Below, piece after piece: positions 18,640 to 28,099 of a stretch of 64,000 nucleotides of DNA. The stretch comes from Tistrella mobilis (GTDB lineage Bacteria; Pseudomonadota; Alphaproteobacteria; Tistrellales; Tistrellaceae), in the NCBI RefSeq assembly GCF_039634785.1, contig NZ_JBBIAB010000006.1:1-64000 (forward strand), read 5' to 3'. The position numbers and the translations under genes are program-made. How positions within the stretch are numbered: position 1 is the stretch's first letter; each line of letters opens with the position of its first letter. The notes beneath the pieces were generated by a model. It worked only from the letters and a program-made list of their open reading frames with translations, was not told where the DNA came from and did no database searches.

Positions 18640-19722
18640 TCAGGCCTGCATCATAATGTTTTGGTTGTGGTTCGGGCTGACCGCCGCCGGGCGGAGCATT
18701 CGCGGGGCCTGACCCAGGCGGGTGATCACCGCATCGGCGAAGCCGCGGGTGCCCGGGCTGAGGCGGGTGGTGCCCGGGGTGACCATGTCGGCGGTGTGGA
18801 TGCCGTCTTCGATGGTGGCGAGCCAGGCATCGTGGACGCGATCGGCCACCCGATGCTGGCCGATATGGTGCAGCATCATCACGCCCGCGAGCAGCATGGC
18901 CGACGGGTTGGCCCGGTCGCGCCCGGCCAGCTGCGGCGCCGTGCCGTGGACGGTTGAGAACATGGCGCAATCGGTGCCGAGCGCGGCCGAGGGGGCAAGC
19001 CCGACGCCGCCGGCAAGGCGGGCGGCGAGCGTCGCCACCAGATCGCCATGGCGGCCCGGCACGACCACGACGCCGAAGCCGTTCGGACGATCGGCCAGCC
19101 GGGCCAGACCGGTTTCAAGGCGCCGGCGGCCGGCGGCGATGTCGGGATAATGGCCGGCGACGGCATCGAACAGTTCTGCCGTCAGGGCATCCGGATGGTC
19201 GACGAAGGCATCGAGCCGGCGAAGCCCCTGCCGGCGCGCCACCGCAAAGGCATGGTGCAGAAGCCGTTCGGCCCGCATCAGCCGGGCATCGCCCTGTGCC
19301 GCCCCGGGCAGGTCGTGAACGATGATCAGATCCATCGCCGGGTGGCGGGTGGCGATGGCCGGCGCCATGGCCCGGCAGGGGCGGGTGGTGGCGAAGAGAT
19401 CGGCATCGCGGCTGAGCACCTGCACCGGGCTGGCCACCCCGGCCGGCGGCGTGGTGACCGGAGCGCGGTAGAGCACGCCGGTGCGGCGCAGACTCTGTCG
19501 GGCGGCCGAGAGCAGCCGGGCATGATCTTCCTCCGCATCCCCGGGGCGGCTGCTCAGATCCACCGGTTCCACCGCGATGCGTGCGCCGGCCGCAAGCAGG
19601 ATCCTGAGGCTCGCCTGCATCACCTCGGGGCCGATGCCGTCGCCGAAAACGATGCTGATCGGCTGGTTGGCCCGGCCATGCCGGGGGCCGGGCCGGGGCC
19701 GATGGGGGGTCTGGTCGGTCAT
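18640..19722 (-). CDS. Isocitrate/isopropylmalate dehydrogenase-like protein, altered active site
   Basis: A 360-residue protein with the overall fold signature of beta-decarboxylating dehydrogenases: ISIVFGDGIGPEVM at the N-terminus and, near residue 270, a degenerate GRHGDLVATLAARLAGG in place of the usual N-x-F-G-D-I-L-S-D, followed by GLAPSAALG and HGTAPQLAGRD. The usual E-N-T-E-G-x-Y segment reads HDLPGAAQGD, and the catalytic V-x-K-A-N lysine region reads RRLDAFVDHPD, with no lysine. It may have lost or changed activity. It is divergent from a LysR gene at 19859. A GGAGGC site precedes ATG 19722. Confidence 0.75.
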   Translation of the reverse strand: MTDQTPHRPRPGPRHGRANQPISIVFGDGIGPEVMQASLRILLAAGARIAVEPVDLSSRPGDAEEDHARLLSAARQSLRRTGVLYRAPVTTPPAGVASPVQVLSRDADLFATTRPCRAMAPAIATRHPAMDLIIVHDLPGAAQGDARLMRAERLLHHAFAVARRQGLRRLDAFVDHPDALTAELFDAVAGHYPDIAAGRRRLETGLARLADRPNGFGVVVVPGRHGDLVATLAARLAGGVGLAPSAALGTDCAMFSTVHGTAPQLAGRDRANPSAMLLAGVMMLHHIGQHRVADRVHDAWLATIEDGIHTADMVTPGTTRLSPGTRGFADAVITRLGQAPRMLRPAAVSPNHNQNIMMQA

Positions 19723-19821
19723 GGGCGCGCCTCCGCTCCGCTCAGGCGTCACCGGCCCGGATGATGCCGGCTTGACCCCATGCTGCCCCGCACCATGTCT
19801 TTTGAGAAATTGATAGTGAGA

Positions 19822-19842
19822 TACCTCTCCATTGAGATGGTA
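19822..19842. promoter_or_regulatory. Candidate LysR binding site
   Basis: An imperfect dyad, TACCTCTC...GAGATGGTA, lies in the AT-rich divergent interval between the dehydrogenase-like gene and the LysR gene, ending 17 bases before the LysR start. LysR proteins usually bind such T-N11-A dyads near their own promoter. Confidence 0.4.
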
Positions 19843-19858
19843 AATATTGAGGATGGCA

Positions 19859-20743
19859 ATGGCTGCACCCGTGAACCTGGATGTCGACCTGCTGCGCACG
19901 CTGGTGACCGTGGCCGATGCGGGCGGGTTTTCCCGCGCCGCCGACCGGCTGCTGCGCAACCAGTCCACCATTTCGCTGCAGATCAAGCGGCTGGAGGATC
20001 GGGTGGGGGCGGTGCTGCTGGAACGCGGCCCCCGCCATGTGCGGCTGACCGGCGAAGGCCAGGTGATCGTCGACTATGCCCGCCGGATTCTGGCGCTGAA
20101 CGACGAACTGATGGACCGGGTGCGCCAGCCCGAGATTGCGGGCCTGGTGCGGCTGGGGGCGCCCGAGGATTTCGCCACCAGCCATCTGCCCGGGGTGCTG
20201 GCACGGTTTGCCCAGGAACATCCGGCGGTGGGGCTGGAGGTGACCTGCGATCTGACGCTGAACCTGTTCGACCGCTTCGCGGCCGGCGATCTGGACCTGG
20301 CGCTGGTGAAGCGCGAGCCGAGCGCGCCGCTGCTCGGCACCCGGGTCTGGCGCGAGCCGCTGGTCTGGGTGGCGGCCGAACGCGGGGTGGCGATGCGCCA
20401 GGGGCCCCTGCCGCTGGCGGTATCGCCGGCGCCCTGCGTCTATCGCAAGCGTGCCACCGATGCGCTGGATGCGGCGGGCCGGCCCTGGCGGATCGCCTAT
20501 ACCTGCGGGGCGCTGACCGGCACCCATGCCGCGGTGCGCGCCGGGCTGGGGGTGACGGTGCTGCCCAAGGACATGGTGCCGGCGGATCTGGTGATGCTGG
20601 ATGAAGAGACCGGGCTGCCGGGCCTGGCCGATACCGAGATGGCGCTGCTGGTGGCCGCCGATATCGGCCCCCCGGCCCAGCGGCTGCGCGAATACGTGAT
20701 CCGCGAGCTGGAGCGGGGCCGGGGGGAAGGGACGACGGGGTGA
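19859..20743 (+). CDS. LysR-family transcriptional regulator
   Basis: A 294-residue protein. The LysR helix-turn-helix is at residues 5-64 (FSRAADRLLRNQSTISLQIK) and is followed by the effector domain. ATG 19859 has GAGG with good spacing; the ATG at 19853 overlaps that site. It is divergent from the dehydrogenase-like gene, which it probably regulates, and convergent with the M20 hydrolase gene. Effector unknown. Confidence 0.88.
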   Translation: MAAPVNLDVDLLRTLVTVADAGGFSRAADRLLRNQSTISLQIKRLEDRVGAVLLERGPRHVRLTGEGQVIVDYARRILALNDELMDRVRQPEIAGLVRLGAPEDFATSHLPGVLARFAQEHPAVGLEVTCDLTLNLFDRFAAGDLDLALVKREPSAPLLGTRVWREPLVWVAAERGVAMRQGPLPLAVSPAPCVYRKRATDALDAAGRPWRIAYTCGALTGTHAAVRAGLGVTVLPKDMVPADLVMLDEETGLPGLADTEMALLVAADIGPPAQRLREYVIRELERGRGEGTTG

Positions 20744-20764
20744 TCCCGGCGGCCGTGCGCCCGA

Positions 20765-21964
20765 TCAGCCGGCGAGCACGGTGCGGACCAGCTGCACCCA
20801 CCAGCTGGCGCCGATGGGGGCGGCATCGTCGTTGAAGTCGTAGGCCGGGTTGTGGAGCAGGCAGCCCCCCTCGGTCGGGCCGTTGCCGAGCCAGACATAG
20901 CAGCCGGGCTTTTCGCCCAGCATGAAGGCGAAATCTTCCGACGCCATCGAGGGCGTGGGGGCGTGGTCGATGGCGGCCTCGCCCACCACCTTCGCCGCGG
21001 CCGTCGCGGCCAGGGCCGTTTCGGACGGGGTGTTGATGGTGGCGGGATAGCGGCGTTCGTAGCGCAGATCGCCCGTGCAGTCATGGGCGGCGGCGGAATG
21101 TTCCACCAGGGTGGCGAGGCGGCGTTCGATCACCGCCTGCACCTCGGGCCGGAAGCTGCGCGCGGTGCCGCGGATCACGATCGTCTCGGGGATCACGTTC
21201 CAGGTGTCGCCGCCATGGATCTGGGTGACCGAGACCACCGCGCCGTCGAGCGGGTTGATCGACCGGCCCGGAATGGTCTGCAGCTGGGTGACCAGATGGG
21301 CCGCCGCCGTCACCGCATCGCGGCCCAGATCGGGCATGGCCGCATGGCAGCCGCGGCCGCGGATGGTGATTTCGAAAATGTCGAACCCGGCCATCATCGG
21401 CCCCGGCGCCATCGCCATCCGGCCGAGCGCCAGGCCCGGCCAGTTGTGCATGCCGAAGACCATCTCGGCCGGGAAGCGGGTGAAGAGCCCGTCTTCGACC
21501 ATCGCCCGGCCGCCGCCCTCGTTCTCTTCGGCCGGCTGGAAGACCAGATGGACCGTGCCGGTGAAATCCGGATCCGCCGCCAGCACTTTGGCAGCCCCCA
21601 GCAGCATGGCGGTGTGGCCGTCATGGCCGCAGGCATGCATGCGGCCGGGATTGCGCGAGCGGTGGGCGAAGTCGTTGACCTCGGTCACGTGCAGCGCATC
21701 CATATCGGCCCGCAGCGCGATCGCCTTGCCCGCACCGCGCCGGCCGCGGATCGTGCCGACCACCCCGGTACGGCCGATGCCGGTCGTGACCTCGATGCCG
21801 AACTCGGCAAGCCTGCCCGCCACGAAGGCCGCGGTCTCGTGCTCTTCGAAGGCGGTTTCGGGATGGGCGTGGAGATGGTGGCGCCAGCCGCGCATTTCGT
21901 CGGCAATGGCCGCAACGGCGGGATCGATGGCGACGTCGTTGCGGGGAACATTGTTGTCCGGCAT
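20765..21964 (-). CDS. M20-family metal-dependent amidohydrolase (hippurate hydrolase/HipO-like)
   Basis: A 399-residue enzyme, full length for the family. Metal-ligand motifs are all present: ALRADMDAL, MHACGHDGHTAML, QPAEENEGGGRAM, and SEDFAFML near the C-terminus. The lid/dimer domain lies between them. Known relatives remove acyl groups from N-acyl amino acids, such as hippurate or indole-3-acetyl-amino acids. It is followed upstream on the same strand by L-serine dehydratase and a two-gene membrane system, suggesting a joint pathway that takes up and hydrolyses an N-acyl amino acid. Substrate not determinable. Confidence 0.88.
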   Translation of the reverse strand: MPDNNVPRNDVAIDPAVAAIADEMRGWRHHLHAHPETAFEEHETAAFVAGRLAEFGIEVTTGIGRTGVVGTIRGRRGAGKAIALRADMDALHVTEVNDFAHRSRNPGRMHACGHDGHTAMLLGAAKVLAADPDFTGTVHLVFQPAEENEGGGRAMVEDGLFTRFPAEMVFGMHNWPGLALGRMAMAPGPMMAGFDIFEITIRGRGCHAAMPDLGRDAVTAAAHLVTQLQTIPGRSINPLDGAVVSVTQIHGGDTWNVIPETIVIRGTARSFRPEVQAVIERRLATLVEHSAAAHDCTGDLRYERRYPATINTPSETALAATAAAKVVGEAAIDHAPTPSMASEDFAFMLGEKPGCYVWLGNGPTEGGCLLHNPAYDFNDDAAPIGASWWVQLVRTVLAG

Positions 21965-22021
21965 CTGGATCGGCGTCCTCTGGTTTTTGTGGCCCGCGTC
22001 GGGGAGGCATCCGCCCGCTGG

Positions 22022-23410
22022 TCAGCAGACCGGCACGTTGACGGCCAGGCCGCCCAGGCTGGTTTCCTTGTATTTGCTCTGCATGTCGTGGCCGGTCTCT
22101 TTCATGGTCCGGATGACCGTGTCGAGCGAGACCACATGGCGGCCGTCGCCGGCGAGTGCCAGAAGGGCGGCGTTGACCGCCTTGACGGCCCCCATGGCGT
22201 TGCGTTCGATGCAGGGGATCTGGACCAGGCCGGCGACCGGATCGCAGGTCATGCCCAGATGGTGTTCCATGGCGATCTCGGCGGCATTCTCGACCTGTGC
22301 GGGCGTGCCGCCGAGGGCTGCGGCAAGGCCGCCCGCGGCCATGGAACTGGCGACGCCGACCTCTCCCTGGCAGCCGACCTCGGCGCCCGAGATGGAGGCG
22401 TTGAGCTTGTAGAGCATGCCGATCGCCGCGGCGGTGAAGAGCAGGGTATCGGCCGCGGCCTCGCTGCCGGTGCCGGAATGGCGGAGCAGCCAGGCCAGCA
22501 CCGCCGGCACGATGCCGGCGGCACCATTGGTGGGCGCGGTGACGATGCGGCCGCCGGCGGCGTTCTCTTCATTGACCGCGATCGCATAGGCCGACAGCCG
22601 CTCGAACCCGTCGAGGGCGGGGAGTGTGTTGGCGCCGGCGCGCTCGGCGAGCCTGCGGGCGAGATCGGCGGCGCGGCGGCGGGTCAGCCGGCCGGGCAGC
22701 GCACCGTCGGTGGCAAGGCCGCGGTCGACCGCCCCCAGCATCGCGGCCTTGATCGCCTCAAGCCGGCGGGTGGTCTCGGCCTGTCCCCAGAGGGCGTGCT
22801 CGTTCTGCCGGACGATCTCGGCGATGGAGAGGCCGGTCGCTTCGGTGAGCGCGATCAGATCGGCGCCGGTCGTGAAGGGATGGGGCAGGGGGCCGCGGTC
22901 GCCATGGACGGGCGCATCGCCGGCCCGGGCCTCGGTCTCGGCGCCCGAGACCACGAAACCGCCGCCGATCGAATAGAAGCTTTCGGCCGCAAGCACGGCA
23001 CCCGCGCCGTCGCGGGCGGTGAAGTGCAGGCCGTTGGTGTGGTGGGGCAGGGTATCGCCCATGCGCCAGACCAGATCGGTCTCGGGATCGAAGGCGATCA
23101 GCCGGCGGCCGAGTGCCGCGAGCCGCTTCGACAGGCGCACGCCGTCGACGATGCCGGTGATGGCATCGGGCTCCACACCATCGGGCGTTTCGCCGGCAAG
23201 CCCCAGGATGATCGCGGTGTCGGTGGCATGGCCGCGGCCGGTGAGGGCGAGCGAGCCGTAGATCTCGACCGTCACCGCGGCCAGCGCATCGAAGCGGCCG
23301 GCGGCATCGAGCCCGGAAAGGAAGCGGCGGGCGGCGACCATCGGCCCGACGGTGTGCGAGCTGGAGGGGCCGATACCGATCTTGAACAGGTCGAAAAGGC
23401 TGAGCGACAT
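22022..23410 (-). CDS. sdaA: L-serine ammonia-lyase (L-serine dehydratase)
   Basis: A 462-residue single-chain iron-sulfur serine dehydratase that converts L-serine to pyruvate and ammonia. The N-terminal beta domain contains [13 protein letters not shown]. The C-terminal alpha domain carries the cluster cysteines in [18 protein letters not shown] and [17 protein letters not shown]. It lies between the M20 hydrolase and the membrane pair on the same strand, spaced 57 and 100 bases, so it is probably co-expressed. If the hydrolase releases serine from a conjugate, this enzyme would drain it to pyruvate; that link is inference. Confidence 0.93.
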   Translation of the reverse strand: MSLSLFDLFKIGIGPSSSHTVGPMVAARRFLSGLDAAGRFDALAAVTVEIYGSLALTGRGHATDTAIILGLAGETPDGVEPDAITGIVDGVRLSKRLAALGRRLIAFDPETDLVWRMGDTLPHHTNGLHFTARDGAGAVLAAESFYSIGGGFVVSGAETEARAGDAPVHGDRGPLPHPFTTGADLIALTEATGLSIAEIVRQNEHALWGQAETTRRLEAIKAAMLGAVDRGLATDGALPGRLTRRRAADLARRLAERAGANTLPALDGFERLSAYAIAVNEENAAGGRIVTAPTNGAAGIVPAVLAWLLRHSGTGSEAAADTLLFTAAAIGMLYKLNASISGAEVGCQGEVGVASSMAAGGLAAALGGTPAQVENAAEIAMEHHLGMTCDPVAGLVQIPCIERNAMGAVKAVNAALLALAGDGRHVVSLDTVIRTMKETGHDMQSKYKETSLGGLAVNVPVC

Positions 23411-23510
23411 GGGGGCGCTGGTCCATCCGGACGGCGCGGCGCCGGGGAGAGGATGCCCCAGGCGCCGCGCACGGGTTTGGCGTGTCGTTCAGGTGGATAT
23501 GGGAGGCCGG

Positions 23511-24014
23511 TCAGGTCCAGGCGAGCATCAGTTCGGCAACCAGCACCGAGCCCAGATAGGTGCCGAAGAAGACCAGCACCGCGACCAGGGCCAGTTTCCA
23601 GCCGGATTTCTTCGCGGTCAGGATCTCTTCGCGCGCGATGGCGAAGCCGGCATAGGCGAGGGTGGGGGTGGTCAGCGCCAGGAAGTCGATCGCCTTCACC
23701 TGTTCCAGAACCCAGGCGGAGCCCGGGGTGAAGGGCAGGGTGACGGCCATGCCGACCAGCGAGATCCAGGCGACGCTGGGCAGGTAGAAGGGCATGATCT
23801 TGGTCAGCACCAGACCCGCCAGGCAGATCGCATAAAGCACCGCGATGCCGGTGAGGTTGTGCAGGAAGCCCACCTCGTGATTGACCGCGTTGACCACCAG
23901 GTCGATGGCGCAGACCACGATCAGGACCAGGGCATGGTCCAGGAGGTTGAGCTTGCGCTCGTCCGGCTCGGCCGGGACGTTGAGGGTGCCGTCGGTGTAG
24001 ACGGTGTTCGACAT
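23511..24014 (-). CDS. Small membrane protein, partner of the DUF3100-type protein
   Basis: A 167-residue protein with a soluble N-terminus of about 25 residues and then about four hydrophobic segments. It has no known motif. A GTG at 24023 overlapping the stop of the upstream gene would add three residues; ATG 24014 with GAGG nearby is preferred. It always reads as the downstream half of a pair with the protein at 24020, so the two probably form one carrier. Confidence 0.7.
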   Translation of the reverse strand: MSNTVYTDGTLNVPAEPDERKLNLLDHALVLIVVCAIDLVVNAVNHEVGFLHNLTGIAVLYAICLAGLVLTKIMPFYLPSVAWISLVGMAVTLPFTPGSAWVLEQVKAIDFLALTTPTLAYAGFAIAREEILTAKKSGWKLALVAVLVFFGTYLGSVLVAELMLAWT

Positions 24015-24019
24015 GGACC

Positions 24020-24850
24020 TCACTCCCCGGCAGCGGCGCGGGCCGCGGTTTCGTGCCGGCCGCGGGTCGCGTTGTAGAGCTTTTCGACCAGCGGCAGGGC
24101 GATGAACAGGCCGGCATAAAGGCCGGTCGCATAGGTGAGCAGGTTGGAGGCGCCGGCCAAGGCCAGCAGCTCGTCCTTCATCTCGGGCAGGGCGGTTGCA
24201 AGCGCGCCCGAGCAGGCGGCCATCATCGAGCCCGAACCGACGCCGCAGGCCATGGCGAGCGAACGCGGATCAAAAATGTCGGCGGTGGCGAAGATCGAGG
24301 CCAGCACCGCGAAGACGAAGGTGCCGAACAGCGTGCCGATGACATAGACGCCCATCACGCCGGTGCCTTCGGGGGATTTCAGCGTGTAGCGGTCGGCGAT
24401 GATCGCGATGTTGGGCTCACGCGCGATCGAGAAGGTGGCGCCGATCGCCTCGCGGCCGAGACCCAGCACCCAGACCGCGATCGGGAAGGCGATCAGCACG
24501 GTGCCCAGATTGCCCAGTTCCTGCAGCAGCAGGGCGGGGCCCGCCGCGATGATCTTGTCGATCGCCGGGCCGATGGTGGTGCCGAACTTGGCGATGAACG
24601 GCATGATCGCGATCACGATCAGCGGCGAGGCGGCCTTGACCTCGCGCGAGCGGATCAGCTTGCCCGCCGGCTTCACGATGTTCGGGTTCATGAGCGCCGC
24701 CATGAGGAAGGCGTAGAGCAGCGGCAGCAGCAGGATCGCGCCGATCCCGATCGGGATGCGCTGGATGCCGATCAGCTCGGCGATGATCGCCAGCACGAGC
24801 ACGGCAAGATGCAGCCGCCAGAGCTGCATCGTTTCTTTGATGACGGACAT
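24020..24850 (-). CDS. DUF3100-type membrane protein
   Basis: A 276-residue protein with about eight hydrophobic segments. Notable conserved-looking loops are IMPFIAKFGTTIGPAIDKI (residues about 79-97) and CGVGSGSMMAACSGALA (about 208-224), which look like carrier re-entrant segments. I recognise it as the DUF3100 family, commonly found beside M20 amidohydrolases; function is unproven. ATG 24850 is chosen because an upstream extension in frame lacks coding character. It is the first gene of a same-strand set with the small membrane protein, sdaA and the M20 gene, consistent with import of the M20 substrate. Confidence 0.7.
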   Translation of the reverse strand: MSVIKETMQLWRLHLAVLVLAIIAELIGIQRIPIGIGAILLLPLLYAFLMAALMNPNIVKPAGKLIRSREVKAASPLIVIAIMPFIAKFGTTIGPAIDKIIAAGPALLLQELGNLGTVLIAFPIAVWVLGLGREAIGATFSIAREPNIAIIADRYTLKSPEGTGVMGVYVIGTLFGTFVFAVLASIFATADIFDPRSLAMACGVGSGSMMAACSGALATALPEMKDELLALAGASNLLTYATGLYAGLFIALPLVEKLYNATRGRHETAARAAAGE

Positions 24851-25034
24851 GAAGCGTCCCCCCGATTGGCTGGAGGTGAGACGTGAACCTTCCCAAGGTC
24901 GACACGTTATTTGACGGAGGGGCGCCACTCCCCGGACACAGACCCCCGTTCATCCCGCCAGAATCAAAACTGTGGCCGGTGGCGGCAAGCGCTTTAAAGA
25001 GACGCAGCCGTTGCCGGGGCGGCAACAGCGGGTG

Positions 25035-25946
25035 TCACACGCGATGGGCCTCGATCAGGTGCTGGCGGAAGACCCGGGCGATTTCGGACAGCGCCGGCAC
25101 CGGAAAATGGGCGGCGCAGAGTGCGACGCCGAAACTGACCAGATCGGGGCGCAGCGCCCGCATGCGGCCGGTGTCCACCCATTGCGCGGCATAATGGCGG
25201 GGCAGGAAGCTGACGAACCGGCCGCTCAACACCAGATGCGCCAGCCCTTCCATGGAATAGGCGGTGGCGGCCGGCGGGTCGGCGAAGAGCGTGCCATAGC
25301 CGGTGGCGATGGCATAGCCGCGCCGGGCATGGGCCTGGGCGCCCAGCCGGTCGAGGGTGAGCTGCTTCGCCTCGGCCCCGAAAAGGGGATGGCGGGCGCC
25401 GCAATAGAGGTTCTGTTCCTCGTGGAAAAGCTGCTGCAGTTGCACCGCAGCATTCATCGGCTGGTTCGGCACGATGGCGATTTCCATCTGCCGGTTGAGC
25501 AGCGCGCTTTCGATCTGGTTGGGCGAAACCACGGTCAGGGTGACATGGACGTCGGGCACCGCCTGGTTGAAGGCGGCGATGGCGGCATCGAGCGCGCAGC
25601 GCGGGTTTTCGACCACCGCATCGACCGTGCCGATGCGGAGTTCGCCCACCAGCCGGCCGCGCATCACCCCCACCTCGCTGCGGAAATTGTCGAGGGCTGC
25701 AAAGCATTTGATCGTTTCGGCATAGACCTTCTGGCCGTGGTCGGTGAGCGCGAAGCCCGACCGGCCGCGCCGGCAGAGGGTGAGACCGAGCCGGGTTTCC
25801 AGCGCCGCCATCTGAGCGCTGATCGTGGAGCGGGAAATGCCGAGTTCGGCCTGCGCCGGCGTGAAGCCGCCATTTTCGACCACCGACCGGAAGATGCGCA
25901 GCTGGCGCAGATCGACATCGCTGAGCGGCGGTACGTGCAGGGACAT
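25035..25946 (-). CDS. LysR-family transcriptional regulator
   Basis: A 303-residue protein. The helix-turn-helix is at residues 10-70 (FTPAQAELGISRSTISAQMA) and the effector domain follows. ATG 25946 is chosen; a TTG further upstream is possible. It is divergent from the ureohydrolase gene, 104 bases apart, and so is its likely regulator. The intergenic region contains GGACGTGAAGTTTTGTACTTC, with a GAAGT/ACTTC dyad that could be its operator. Confidence 0.87.
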   Translation of the reverse strand: MSLHVPPLSDVDLRQLRIFRSVVENGGFTPAQAELGISRSTISAQMAALETRLGLTLCRRGRSGFALTDHGQKVYAETIKCFAALDNFRSEVGVMRGRLVGELRIGTVDAVVENPRCALDAAIAAFNQAVPDVHVTLTVVSPNQIESALLNRQMEIAIVPNQPMNAAVQLQQLFHEEQNLYCGARHPLFGAEAKQLTLDRLGAQAHARRGYAIATGYGTLFADPPAATAYSMEGLAHLVLSGRFVSFLPRHYAAQWVDTGRMRALRPDLVSFGVALCAAHFPVPALSEIARVFRQHLIEAHRV

Positions 25947-26050
25947 GATGCGTCGCAAAATCCGGACGTGAAGTTTTGTACTTCGATCTTATTGGACGTG
26001 TCTCCCCATGACAACCTGACCGGAGCAGCCCCTCTCCGGAGCCCCGTTCC

Positions 26051-27049
26051 ATGCCCGATACCAGTCCCGCCGCCCCCGCTCCCGTCTTCCGGCCCGTCTC
26101 CGCCTTCGACGTGCCGCGCTATGCCGGCCCCGCCAGCTTCATGCGCCTGCCGCTGGTCGATATCGACGCGGCCGCGGCGGCGGCGGTGGAGATCGGCATT
26201 CTGGGGGTGCCCTGGGACGGCGGCACCACCAACCGGCCGGGCGCCCGCCACGGCCCCCGCCAGCTGCGCGACCTGTCGTGCATGCTGCGCCCCCTGCATC
26301 CGGCCACCGGCGACGACCCCTATGCCCGGGCGGCGGTGGCCGATCTGGGCGATGTGCCGGTCAACCCGGCCGATCTGATGGACACGCTGCAGCGCATCAC
26401 CGGCTATTACCAGGGGGTGAAGCGGCGGGGCATCCTGCCGCTGTCGGCCGGCGGCGACCATCTGATGTCCTATCCGATCCTGAAGGCGCTGGCCGCCGAC
26501 GGCCCGGTGGGGCTGATCCATTTCGATGCCCATACCGACCTGTTCCACGACTATTTCGGCGGCTTCCGCTACACCCACGGCACGCCCTTCCGCCGCGCGA
26601 TCGAAGAGGGGCTGGTGGATCCGAAACGGGTGGTGCAGATCGGCATCCGCGGCACGATGTACGACGGATCCGACGTCGCCTGGGGGCTGGCGCAGGGCGT
26701 GCGGATCATCCGCATCGAGGAATGCGAGGCCCGCGGCGTCGAGGATGTGATGGCCGAGGCCCGGGCGATCGCCGGCACGGCGCCCACTTACCTGACCTTC
26801 GACATCGACTGCCTGGACCCCGCCTTCGCGCCCGGCACCGGCACGCCCGAGATCGGCGGCCTGACCACGCGAGAGGCGCAGCGCATGCTGCGCGCGCTGG
26901 CCGGGCTCAACCTGATCGGCGCGGATCTGGTGGAGGTCTCGCCGCCCTTCGACCCGGCCGGCGGCACCGCCTGGGTCGGCGCCTCGCTGATGTTCGAACT
27001 GCTCTGCCTGCTCGCCGTGTCGCCCGCGCTCCGCGGCCGCGCCGGCTGA
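26051..27049 (+). CDS. Ureohydrolase (agmatinase/guanidinobutyrase/guanidine hydrolase family)
   Basis: A 332-residue manganese- or nickel-type ureohydrolase. The metal ligands are all present: SAGGDHLMSYP (His), LIHFDAHTDLFHDYFGG (Asp, His, Asp) and TFDIDCLDPAFAPGTGTPE (two Asp). The family releases urea from a guanidino compound. The gene is followed directly by a complete NitT/TauT-type ABC transporter and faces a LysR gene, an arrangement seen for guanidine, guanidinobutyrate or guanidinopropionate use. The exact substrate cannot be read from the sequence. Confidence 0.85.
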   Translation: MPDTSPAAPAPVFRPVSAFDVPRYAGPASFMRLPLVDIDAAAAAAVEIGILGVPWDGGTTNRPGARHGPRQLRDLSCMLRPLHPATGDDPYARAAVADLGDVPVNPADLMDTLQRITGYYQGVKRRGILPLSAGGDHLMSYPILKALAADGPVGLIHFDAHTDLFHDYFGGFRYTHGTPFRRAIEEGLVDPKRVVQIGIRGTMYDGSDVAWGLAQGVRIIRIEECEARGVEDVMAEARAIAGTAPTYLTFDIDCLDPAFAPGTGTPEIGGLTTREAQRMLRALAGLNLIGADLVEVSPPFDPAGGTAWVGASLMFELLCLLAVSPALRGRAG

Positions 27050-27092
27050 TCGTCTGCGCCCCGTCACATCACCCTGATCCGGAGGATCGCCC

Positions 27093-28076
27093 ATGCCCAT
27101 GCGGATCCGTTCCCGCCTCGGCGCCGCCGCCCTTGGCCTCGCGCTCGTCTTCGGTGCCGGCGCGCCGGCCGGCGCGGCTGAAAAGCTCAAACTCGCGCTG
27201 TCCACCTGGGTCGGCTATGGCCCGCTGTTCATCGCCCGCGACCAGGGCTTCTTCGCGAAGGAAGGGCTGGAGGTCGATCTGGTGATGATGGAGGACGTGA
27301 AGACCCGCATGCCGGCGCTGGCCGCCGGCCGGGTCGATGCCGCGGTCACCACCATCGATACGGTGCTGGGTTTTTCGACGGCCGAACGGCCGCTGACCTA
27401 TCTGTTCGCGATCGACGACAGCCGCGGCGGCGACGGCATCGTCGCCCGGCGCGAGATCATCTCGGTCGCCGGGCTGAAGGGGCGCACGGTCGCCTATACC
27501 GAAGGCTCGGTGTCGCAGTTCTTCCTGAGCGTGCTGCTGAAGGATGCCGGGCTGACGCTGGCCGATATCGACAGCCGCAACATGACCGCCGGCGATGCCG
27601 GGGCGGCCTTCGTGGCCGGGCGGGTGGATGCGGCGGTGACCTGGGAACCGTGGCTGAGCCGCGGCAAGGCGACACCCCATGGTGCGGTGCTGGTGGACAG
27701 CGCCAGCCGGCCGGGGCTGATCACCGATGTCATGGTCACCACGGTGCCGACGCTGGAGGCGCGCCGGCCGGCGTTGCAGGCGCTCTATCGGGCGTGGAGT
27801 GCCGCGGTCGACTGGCAGAAGACCCACGAGGCCGAGGCCGACCGGATCATGGCCAGGGGGGTGGGCGGCTGGCTGGAAGACCCGGCGGTCTTTGCCGAAA
27901 CCCGCGCCGGCATCGCCTTCTACGATGCCGGGATGAACCGCCGCTTCATGGACCCGGCCAATCCGGACGGCATTCTTGCCACCATCACCATGGCGAAGAG
28001 CCTGGGCGAGGCGGCGGGGCTGTTCAAGGCGGCGGCCGAACCGGCCCGGATGATCGCGACCGGCGTGGTTGACTGA
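27093..28076 (+). CDS. ABC transporter substrate-binding protein, NitT/TauT (NMT1-like) type
   Basis: A 327-residue periplasmic protein. Residues 1-29 form a signal peptide ending near GAPAGAAEK. The mature part begins LALSTWVGYGPLFIARDQGF, the typical start of SsuA/NMT1-type binding proteins, and contains DLVMMEDVKTRMPALAAGRV. GGAGGA precedes the ATG. It follows the ureohydrolase by 43 bases and precedes the permease, so it probably delivers the hydrolase substrate. Confidence 0.88.
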   Translation: MPMRIRSRLGAAALGLALVFGAGAPAGAAEKLKLALSTWVGYGPLFIARDQGFFAKEGLEVDLVMMEDVKTRMPALAAGRVDAAVTTIDTVLGFSTAERPLTYLFAIDDSRGGDGIVARREIISVAGLKGRTVAYTEGSVSQFFLSVLLKDAGLTLADIDSRNMTAGDAGAAFVAGRVDAAVTWEPWLSRGKATPHGAVLVDSASRPGLITDVMVTTVPTLEARRPALQALYRAWSAAVDWQKTHEAEADRIMARGVGGWLEDPAVFAETRAGIAFYDAGMNRRFMDPANPDGILATITMAKSLGEAAGLFKAAAEPARMIATGVVD

Positions 28077-28099
28077 GCGTGAGCGGAGGGCCGGTACCC

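Noticed and set aside
25947-26050. Possible guanidine riboswitch before the ureohydrolase gene
   Set aside because: The interval is only 104 bases and lacks the conserved guanidine-I sequence blocks; it contains only a small CCGGAG...CTCCGG hairpin and a dyad better explained by LysR.
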